Assembly (NCBI GenBank): GCA_903958395.1
Contig: CAJBSZ010000496.1
Location: 1 to 59,651, forward strand
Reading direction: 5' to 3'
From: an uncultured bacterium
GTDB taxonomy: Bacteria; Verrucomicrobiota; Kiritimatiellia; CAIKKV01; CAITUY01
DNA: 59,651 nt
The notes under the pieces are model-generated. The model had not been told where the DNA came from. It searched no databases and saw only the letters and a list, made by a program, of their open reading frames with translations. Positions 53,587-59,651 of the stretch are shown here, one piece after another; position 1 is the first letter of the stretch, and every line of letters begins with the position of its first letter. The translations under genes and the position numbers were made by a program.

Positions 53587-55401
53587 ATGAATATTATACG
53601 GAAGTCCACCATTATCAGACAATACCTGTTTGTTCTTTTTCTGGCGGTCACGACGGCGTTTGCAGCACCCGGCAGGCCCAACGTTATCATCGTTCTGACA
53701 GATGATCATGGCTATGGAGATATCGGGGCTCACGGGCATCCATTTCTCAAGACACCAAATATGGACAAGCTGCACGCGGAGAGCGTCCGCTTCACGGATT
53801 TCCATGTCGCTCCCATGTGCTCACCGACGCGGGGTCAGTTGATGACCGGCGTGGACGCCATGAAGAACGGCTGCACCTTCGTCAACACAGGACGCTCTAT
53901 GGTGCGTGAAGACATTCCGATGCTGCCCAAGTACTTTACGGATGCCGGCTATGCGACGGGAATCTTTGGCAAATGGCATCTGGGTGATAGTTATCCCTAT
54001 CGTCCGCAGGATCGAGGATTTCAGGAGGTGCTGACGTTCCGAGGCTGGGGGCTTTCGGCCCTGGCTGGGTCATGGGAGGGCAGTCCCTTGAATTCCAAGC
54101 GGAAGGTGGATGTGTATACGAATCCCACACTGGATCATAACGGTGTCAATACCCTCTATCCGGGGTTCTCCGGCGATATCTGGTTCACCGAAGCGATGAA
54201 ATTCATGGCTGAGTGCAAACAGAATAATAAGCCGTTCTTTGTCTATCTGCCCGATAATCTCGCCCATGTTCCCGACTGCGTACCGCATAAATACTCGGCC
54301 CCCTATGCGGCCATGAAGACGTGGAAGGGAACCGACGGGAAAGAGGTTAAGGTGCCGGCTGCGTATTACGGGCAGATTGCCAACATTGATGAAAACATGG
54401 GCCGACTGGAGGACTTTCTCACAAAAAGCGGGCTTAAGGACAATACCATTGTGTTGTTTTTCAGCGACAATGGCACGAGATCAAAGGAGGCCTCTGAGAT
54501 TTACAACGGTGGCATGCGCGGACATAAAACCGAGTTTATTGATGGTGGCCACAGGGTATACTGCTTCTTCCGCTGGCCTCAATCGGGGATCAAGCACGGG
54601 CGGGATATTAATGAACTGACGGAGGTTCAGGACATGGCGCCTACGCTGCTGGAGCTCTGCGGGATCAACCCGGCGAATCGTTATCCGATGGACGGTGTAA
54701 GTTGGTCCGGCCTACTGCACAATACGCCCTGGCCGTATGCCGACCGTAAATTGGTCGTTCAATACGGGGTGCTCGGTCGAAAGTGGGATGCCGCGGTTCC
54801 TTGGCAGAAATGGCGGTTGTTGGATAAGGGAATGAGTTTATACAATGTGGCTAAAGATCCTCATCAGGACACCAATGTGGCTGAGCAAAACCCAGCTGTC
54901 GTCAAAGCCATGGCCAGCCACTACGACGAATGGCATCAGGCCGTTTCCGCAACGTATAAGAATCCCCGCTTCATCCACATCGGTCACCCTGGGGTACCGG
55001 AGGTCATCATGTATCCAGGCGACTGGCAGGGAGACTGCAATGATACGGCGTTTGGGCTTGAGAAAGGCGCGACCAAAGGGGTATGGGATATTGAGGTTGA
55101 GACCGCAGGGAACTACCGGGTGGAGTTGAGCCGTTGGCCGTTCGAGTCAGGCAAAGCGCTGACCGAAGGCGTTGAACCAGGATCTTCGACCGGGAGAGGT
55201 GCACGTCCAATCGCGCAGGCCACTTTGAAGTTCGGCAAGACAGGGAAAGAGCAAACCGTAAAGACGAGTCCGGAACAAAAACAGGTGACCTACGAGCTGT
55301 TGCTGCCGGCCGGAAATACTATTCTGGACGCCAAGTTTTTGGACGTCGGCGGCAAGCTGCTGTGCAGCGCGTTCTATGTAAAAGTGACACTTCTAAAGTG
55401 A
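53587..55401 (+). CDS. Sulfatase (S1 family) with C-terminal beta-sandwich
   Basis: A 604-residue secreted sulfatase; AAGGA lies about 9 bases upstream and the signal peptide ends TTAFA. Motifs: LTDDHGYGDIGAHG metal site, CSPTRG with Cys78 for formylglycine (Thr where most here have Ser), GKWHLGDS, FFSDNGTRS. From about residue 480 a further beta-sandwich domain follows (YPGDWQGDCNDTAFGL ... WDIEVETAGNYRVELSRWPF), so it is longer than a single-domain enzyme. Such additions often bind glycan. The leader and first codons (ATGAA(T/C)ATTATAC) resemble those of the next sulfatase, suggesting duplication. Substrate unknown. Confidence 0.93.
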   Translation: MNIIRKSTIIRQYLFVLFLAVTTAFAAPGRPNVIIVLTDDHGYGDIGAHGHPFLKTPNMDKLHAESVRFTDFHVAPMCSPTRGQLMTGVDAMKNGCTFVNTGRSMVREDIPMLPKYFTDAGYATGIFGKWHLGDSYPYRPQDRGFQEVLTFRGWGLSALAGSWEGSPLNSKRKVDVYTNPTLDHNGVNTLYPGFSGDIWFTEAMKFMAECKQNNKPFFVYLPDNLAHVPDCVPHKYSAPYAAMKTWKGTDGKEVKVPAAYYGQIANIDENMGRLEDFLTKSGLKDNTIVLFFSDNGTRSKEASEIYNGGMRGHKTEFIDGGHRVYCFFRWPQSGIKHGRDINELTEVQDMAPTLLELCGINPANRYPMDGVSWSGLLHNTPWPYADRKLVVQYGVLGRKWDAAVPWQKWRLLDKGMSLYNVAKDPHQDTNVAEQNPAVVKAMASHYDEWHQAVSATYKNPRFIHIGHPGVPEVIMYPGDWQGDCNDTAFGLEKGATKGVWDIEVETAGNYRVELSRWPFESGKALTEGVEPGSSTGRGARPIAQATLKFGKTGKEQTVKTSPEQKQVTYELLLPAGNTILDAKFLDVGGKLLCSAFYVKVTLLK

Positions 55402-55420
55402 CAATAAAAATCGAAATAAC

Positions 55421-57004
55421 ATGAACATTATACAATACCTGGTTATCCCGCTTCTTGCGGCCACGACGGCGCTTGGCGCGACGAGCAAGCCCAACATCCT
55501 GCTGATCCTTGCCGATGACGTTGGCTTCTCGGACCTCGGTTGCTATGGCGGTGAAATCGCGACCCCGAATCTCGATACGCTGGCGGCGGGTGGGCTGCGG
55601 TTGACGCAATTCTATAACACCGCCCGTTGTACACCGTCCCGGGCGACCATTCTTACCGGCCTGCATCCGCTTCAGGCAGGCTTTCGCAATATGGCCGGCC
55701 AGCTTGTGACAAATGCCGTGACGATCCCGGAAGTTCTTAAACCGGCAGGTTACCGTACGCTGATGGTGGGCAAATGGCATCTCGGCGAAAAGAATCCTCC
55801 GACGAATCGCGGATTCGATGAGTTTTACGGAATGCTCGGAGGATTCAATAGCTTCTGGGCTGAGAAGGGCAGTTATACACGCTGGCCTCAGGATCGCACC
55901 ACGCGGGTATACGAGAAGGATAAGTTCTATTCCACCGACGTGTTTGCAGATTACTCGATTGATTTTATCGACGATGGTAAATCCGGTCAACCGTGGTTCC
56001 TCTACCTCGCCTTCAACGCACCTCATTTCCCCTTGCATGCGCCTGAATCCGACATCGCCAAGTATGAGGCGATGTATTTTGAAAAGGGCTGGGATGGGAT
56101 CCGCGCCGAACGTCTCGCGCGACAAAAGAAGCTCGGCCTCATGCCCGAAAGCCTGGCTCTGACACCACGAGAACCCATTCCAAAGAATCCGTATAATGGG
56201 AAGACGGGGTGGGCTGGAAAAGAAATCCCCGCTTGGAATTCCCTGCCGGAAGATCGACGCCGCGATCTCGCGCGCCGCATGGCGGTGTATGCCGGGATGG
56301 TGGATCACATGGATCAAGCGATTGGACGGGTCCTCGCGCATTTGAAGTCAACGGGTCAGGAGCAAAATACCGTTATCTTTTTCCTGAGCGACAACGGGGC
56401 GTGCGCCGAATGGGATCCGTTCGGTTTCAATGGCGAGGAGCCGAAGACCGGTGAAGGCTTGAAAAGGATCGGCGGTCCCGGCAGTTATGTCAGCTGCGGC
56501 ACTGGCTGGGCCAATGCGTGCAATACCCCTTTGCGGCTCTACAAACACTACGCACACGAGGGAGGCGTGAGGACCCCGTTCATCGTTCACTGGCCGGCGG
56601 GATTAAAGGCGAAAGGGATGGTTCCCGGACTTGGATATATCACGGACTTCATGCCAACAATTCGCGAGCTGGCAGGCGCCATGTATCCGAATCAAGTCGG
56701 CGATATTGCGATTCAGCCGGAGGAAGGCGTGAGTCTGGTGCCGGTGTTCAATGGAACGCCTTTGGCGCCCCGGAAGATTTTCATGGAGCACGAGGGAAGC
56801 AGCTTTGTTCGTGAAGGCGATTGGAAACTCGTTCATCTGAATACAAACCCGAAAGACTCCCTGGAGCTCTATAATCTCGCCTCTGACCCGACCGAAATGA
56901 ACAATCTGGCCGTACAGGAACCCAAGCGCGTGAACGAGATGGCCGCCGCCTATCAGGGATGGATGACCCGCTGCCGTAGGATGTCAGCCCAAGATAAACA
57001 ATGA
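55421..57004 (+). CDS. Sulfatase (S1 family), secreted, Cys-type
   Basis: A 527-residue sulfatase, signal peptide ending ALGA. Motifs: LADDVGFSDLGCYGGEI metal site, CTPSRA with Cys70 for formylglycine, GKWHLGEK, FNAPHFPLHAPE, FLSDNGACAEWDPF and EGGVRTPFIVHWP. This set resembles the large arylsulfatase A/atsA-like branch, which acts on aryl or sugar sulfates. It begins 19 bases after the previous sulfatase and overlaps the next gene by 4 bases (ATGA), so the last genes form one transcript. No ribosome site stronger than a GAAA is visible. Confidence 0.93.
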   Translation: MNIIQYLVIPLLAATTALGATSKPNILLILADDVGFSDLGCYGGEIATPNLDTLAAGGLRLTQFYNTARCTPSRATILTGLHPLQAGFRNMAGQLVTNAVTIPEVLKPAGYRTLMVGKWHLGEKNPPTNRGFDEFYGMLGGFNSFWAEKGSYTRWPQDRTTRVYEKDKFYSTDVFADYSIDFIDDGKSGQPWFLYLAFNAPHFPLHAPESDIAKYEAMYFEKGWDGIRAERLARQKKLGLMPESLALTPREPIPKNPYNGKTGWAGKEIPAWNSLPEDRRRDLARRMAVYAGMVDHMDQAIGRVLAHLKSTGQEQNTVIFFLSDNGACAEWDPFGFNGEEPKTGEGLKRIGGPGSYVSCGTGWANACNTPLRLYKHYAHEGGVRTPFIVHWPAGLKAKGMVPGLGYITDFMPTIRELAGAMYPNQVGDIAIQPEEGVSLVPVFNGTPLAPRKIFMEHEGSSFVREGDWKLVHLNTNPKDSLELYNLASDPTEMNNLAVQEPKRVNEMAAAYQGWMTRCRRMSAQDKQ

Positions 57005-59481
57005 TACAGCTCCCCCTCTTCAGGATTTTGTTGCTTGCGCCCCTTGCCGCGCTACATACCGCCTGTGCAATGGATATCTTCCCAAACGCAACCCGGCAGA
57101 AAGTCTACCGTGTCGCATGGGTTTATTCGCAAAAAGCAGAAACTGGCTCCAGTGCCGCGAAGGAGATCTCACGGCTCGGGATTACGATCACGCCGTCCGA
57201 CCTTCAGGCATTAGTGAAAGGGAAACTTGACCGGCGAACCGTTGATGCGGTTGTTTTTTCAGGAAGGCCCGGATCTGCCGTCCCGTTGAACGACGAAGGT
57301 AAAGCCGCCTTGATGCGTTTTCTCAAGGCCGGTGGTGATCTGGTGCTGCTTGGAGTTCAACTGCCGCCGTTGGCGGTAAGCCGGGAAACACTGGCCATCG
57401 AACTCTTCCGCGAAGACGACCCGAACAATAATTATACGGGCGCCGTCGAGGTTGTATCCGCTGATAACTCCGCCCCGTTTCCGATGCCAAAGCCTCTGGT
57501 CGGTCCTTTTTCCGGCACCTCGGCGCTCGGACCTGCAATCCCGAATGAGGTCAAATTCGTCCCGCTGCTTGCGGCACGCGACAGTTACGCCCGGACCCTT
57601 GGCTGGGCAGGCGGACTATTAGTGCACTATTCCGGGGCCTTCCAGGGCGGACAGTGGGCAATATTCCGGGTTAACGATGAACATTTTTATAGCACGCCAG
57701 ACTTCCAGTCCGGCCTTGCAGCTCTCTTCACGCGCCTGGCGTCAGATGATCTGCCGACTCTGGCGGCAAAGGAGGATGCCGTCCGCAAAACGAAGACCAT
57801 CACACTGAAAACCCCTCCTCCCCATCAGGAATTCGTGCGCGTCAGCGCCGATGGCCAACGACTCGAAGCGGCTGGCATGCCATTGTTTATTACCGGCTGT
57901 TTTTACGATGGCGGATCAACCCGCGGACTCGGCACCTGGGGAGGAAAGGCCTTCGATGCCGGAATCATCGAGGGCGATTTCTTGCTGCTGAAAAATACTG
58001 GCATCAATGCCATCCGGATGTTCGGCGATGCCGGCCGGGACCAGGAGCTTAAGGAGCTGCTGCGGCGGCACCGGATGTATCTGCTCTACGAAATGAGCCT
58101 TTTCCAAAAAAAGGGACAACCGCCAACTACTGTGGAAGAGATGGCCGACAAAGCAAAAGCTATCGCCGCACGCTGGAAGGACGAACCCATGCTCGCCGGT
58201 TACGACCTTCAGAACGAGCCATATCTATACTACTTTGCGACCCTCACGCTCGCGGGCAAACCTTCCCCTCTCATCGCCGCCAAGCCCTACAGCAATCCTG
58301 AATTCTCGGGCCTGCTCCAAGGATATAGCCGTGACAGGGCGTGGGTAGATCGCGCCATGAAAAAACTGCCATCTTATATATTCCTGCCTCACAATCTCCC
58401 GCCTGAACTCCTGCGCGAGGTACTCGCGGGCTATGCCATTCTCGGGAATTACGCCGACCTTGAAGGCTCACGCTGGAACGGCATGGGGGGGCCACAGCCG
58501 TTCCGTATGCCCAACGCGGCAAAGTGGAAGCCCTTTCTCAAGCTCGCCGACGATTCCATCCGCATCGTGCTGGAGCAGCTCGTCTCCGCAATCCGGGAAG
58601 TGGACAGCAAGCACCTCATCACTGTTGGCTACAACAACATCTCCGCCTTTTCTCCGGCCAATGGGCTTCTTGACTTCAATAATTTCCACTTTTACTACAA
58701 TTTTTCCCCTGCCCAATCAGGCTTCCATGAAGCACGCGGCATCGTCGAAAGGACAGATTTATTCCGGGCCGCGTTTCCGTACCAGCCGGTAACCCGCGGC
58801 GAACTTGGAGCCTCCACCGGCTACAGGGAGACTGACAAAACAGGGCCCTATTGGCGGGCGGATGCGGCTGGCCTGTTCGAAACCGCCACCTACCTGCGCG
58901 ACTACAACCAAGGCTACAGCGGTAACTGGCGCTGGATTTCGCATGACCAATATCTTCCGCTCATGCCACGCCGCTGGCCGTGGGTGGACTGGAAACTCGA
59001 CGCATCGGATCCGCAAACCACAAAAGAAGCCCGGTTCGGGCTCTATTATTACGACGGCTCCCCGCACGGACGCCCCAAGCCACTCGCGCACGCCCTCCGT
59101 TTCCTGCGCGAAGCGATTGATGACGGATTGGCGCGTGGGAAGTTCGCTTTCACAGAAACCAAGGTATTCCCCAATCTCGGGTATCGATTCCACGCTCCAG
59201 GCGCGATTATTGCAGGGAATCACTCCGACCAGTTCCCGGAAATGCAATTCGACGCCACTGGGCTGGCCAATATATTTCTCCTTTGGAATGCGGATCGTAC
59301 GGCAAAGTTGGCCTCAACGGCCGACACACTCGTTACCCTCTCGCTCGACAGGCTATTCCCGGGCCATGCCTCCAAGGACATCACACTCAAGGGGATCTCA
59401 GGCCAGTGGAAGGTTACCGGGAGCAATCTCGTCATACAATTGCTGGCCGGTGAGCGGGTAACCATCCGCCTCACAAGGTGA
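57001..59481 (+). CDS. Two-domain protein: GATase-like plus clan-A glycosidase
   Basis: A secreted protein of 826 residues. The first 22 residues are a signal peptide; Cys22 follows HTA, which is a poor lipobox, so lipidation is doubtful. Residues about 35-270 resemble a class I amidotransferase-like fold (VAWVYSQKAETGSSAAKEIS, VVFSGRPGSAVPLNDEG, FLKAGGDLVLLG) as in ThuA-like proteins. I see no Cys-His-Glu triad. Residues about 285-760 form a TIM barrel: GMPLFITGCFYDGGSTRG, NTGINAIRMFGDAG, YDLQNEP with likely acid/base Glu406, and TRGELGAS with likely nucleophile Glu601. A small beta-sandwich ends it. It resembles GH5/GH2-like clan-A enzymes without a family I can name. It overlaps the sulfatase stop by 4 bases. 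Confidence 0.72.
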   Translation: MIQLPLFRILLLAPLAALHTACAMDIFPNATRQKVYRVAWVYSQKAETGSSAAKEISRLGITITPSDLQALVKGKLDRRTVDAVVFSGRPGSAVPLNDEGKAALMRFLKAGGDLVLLGVQLPPLAVSRETLAIELFREDDPNNNYTGAVEVVSADNSAPFPMPKPLVGPFSGTSALGPAIPNEVKFVPLLAARDSYARTLGWAGGLLVHYSGAFQGGQWAIFRVNDEHFYSTPDFQSGLAALFTRLASDDLPTLAAKEDAVRKTKTITLKTPPPHQEFVRVSADGQRLEAAGMPLFITGCFYDGGSTRGLGTWGGKAFDAGIIEGDFLLLKNTGINAIRMFGDAGRDQELKELLRRHRMYLLYEMSLFQKKGQPPTTVEEMADKAKAIAARWKDEPMLAGYDLQNEPYLYYFATLTLAGKPSPLIAAKPYSNPEFSGLLQGYSRDRAWVDRAMKKLPSYIFLPHNLPPELLREVLAGYAILGNYADLEGSRWNGMGGPQPFRMPNAAKWKPFLKLADDSIRIVLEQLVSAIREVDSKHLITVGYNNISAFSPANGLLDFNNFHFYYNFSPAQSGFHEARGIVERTDLFRAAFPYQPVTRGELGASTGYRETDKTGPYWRADAAGLFETATYLRDYNQGYSGNWRWISHDQYLPLMPRRWPWVDWKLDASDPQTTKEARFGLYYYDGSPHGRPKPLAHALRFLREAIDDGLARGKFAFTETKVFPNLGYRFHAPGAIIAGNHSDQFPEMQFDATGLANIFLLWNADRTAKLASTADTLVTLSLDRLFPGHASKDITLKGISGQWKVTGSNLVIQLLAGERVTIRLTR

Positions 59482-59488
59482 TACTATC

Positions 59489-59502
59489 TGCATACGAATA
59501 AG
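59489..59502 (-). promoter_or_regulatory. Degenerate operator-like site before the last partial gene
   Basis: The plus strand reads TGCATACGAATAAG, which matches the reverse of site F at 10 of 14 positions with one half-site perfect. A second half-site (GCGGTTAC) lies at 59534-59541. They may mark the start of another regulated operon, but the match is weak. Confidence 0.3.
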
Positions 59503-59545
59503 TTATAAACCCTACACCCTCAAGCTTGAAATAGCGGTTACTACT

Positions 59546-59651
59546 ATGAAATTAATATACAGTATCCTTGTTTCAACAGGCCGACTCTCATCCGGAGTGC
59601 GACGAGGCGTCCTGCGCATGGCTTGTCTTCCCCTTGTGGCACAGCAGGCCA
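59546..59651 (+). CDS. Start of a further protein, cut by the window end
   Basis: An ATG at 59546 opens a frame with no stop for 35 codons to the edge. The translation begins MKLIYSILVSTGRLSSGVRR and continues with a hydrophobic stretch ending LVAQQA, which could be a signal peptide with an unusually long basic N-region. It lies 64 bases after the previous stop, with weak operator-like half-sites upstream. Nothing can be said of its function. Confidence 0.45.
   Translation, partial: MKLIYSILVSTGRLSSGVRRGVLRMACLPLVAQQA

Noticed and set aside
57001-57066. Lipoprotein signal in the last complete gene (Cys22)
   Set aside because: The residues before the Cys are LHTA, with His at the -3 position, which does not fit a lipobox well; I treat it as an ordinary signal peptide.

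Overview
The window looks like a chromosomal piece of a free-living member of the Planctomycetes-Verrucomicrobia-Chlamydiae group, most likely Kiritimatiellota or Lentisphaerota. The evidence is the high density of Cys-type sulfatases and secreted glycoside hydrolases, giant proteins made of autotransporter-associated beta-strand repeats, and a DUF6288-type gene. This assignment is inferred from gene content; there is no rRNA or other phylogenetic marker here. I saw no tRNA, rRNA, CRISPR array or transposase.

Layout. (1) 97-8066, minus strand: a tightly packed operon reading fructokinase, sugar/H+ symporter, sulfatase, beta-1,2-glucanase-like enzyme (GH144 type), large polytopic membrane protein. 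(2) 8227-10221, plus strand: two adjacent paralogous LacI-family regulators, divergent from the operon. (3) 10308-25669, minus strand: a giant surface protein of about 3,950 residues and a shorter relative of about 1,050 residues, built from shared modules. (4) 26038-34274, plus strand: a GH2 beta-mannosidase-like/GH50-like fusion, a sulfatase and a beta-helix protein, ending in a sulfatase remnant. (5) 34428-37190, minus strand: a GH32 fructan hydrolase and a broken DUF6288 gene. (6) 37369-59481, plus strand: a long run of mostly abutting genes encoding a serine-hydrolase/sulfatase fusion, four more GH32 enzymes (39939, 41777, 43439, 47042), a DUF2961/GH172 protein, a GH2 enzyme, a GH39-like enzyme, two more sulfatases and a large clan-A type glycosidase. 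A new secreted protein begins at 59546 and runs off the end.

How the genes fit together. Five GH32 enzymes plus a GH172 candidate (a family with alpha-fructofuranoside activity) would release fructose outside the cytoplasm. The symporter would import it and the fructokinase would phosphorylate it. A recurring pseudo-palindromic sequence (consensus TGTAACCGTATGCA, central CG) sits upstream of the operon/regulator pair, the giant protein gene, the GH2-GH50 gene and the GH32/fusion divergent pair. That is what one would expect of a LacI-type fructose regulon. Five sulfatases interleaved with the fructanases raise the possibility that the natural substrate is a sulfated or otherwise decorated fructose-containing polysaccharide, for which I know no described pathway. 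The two repeat proteins appear to belong to the same regulon and may hold or bind the substrate at the cell surface.

All function calls come from reading motifs in the translated sequence; no database search was run.
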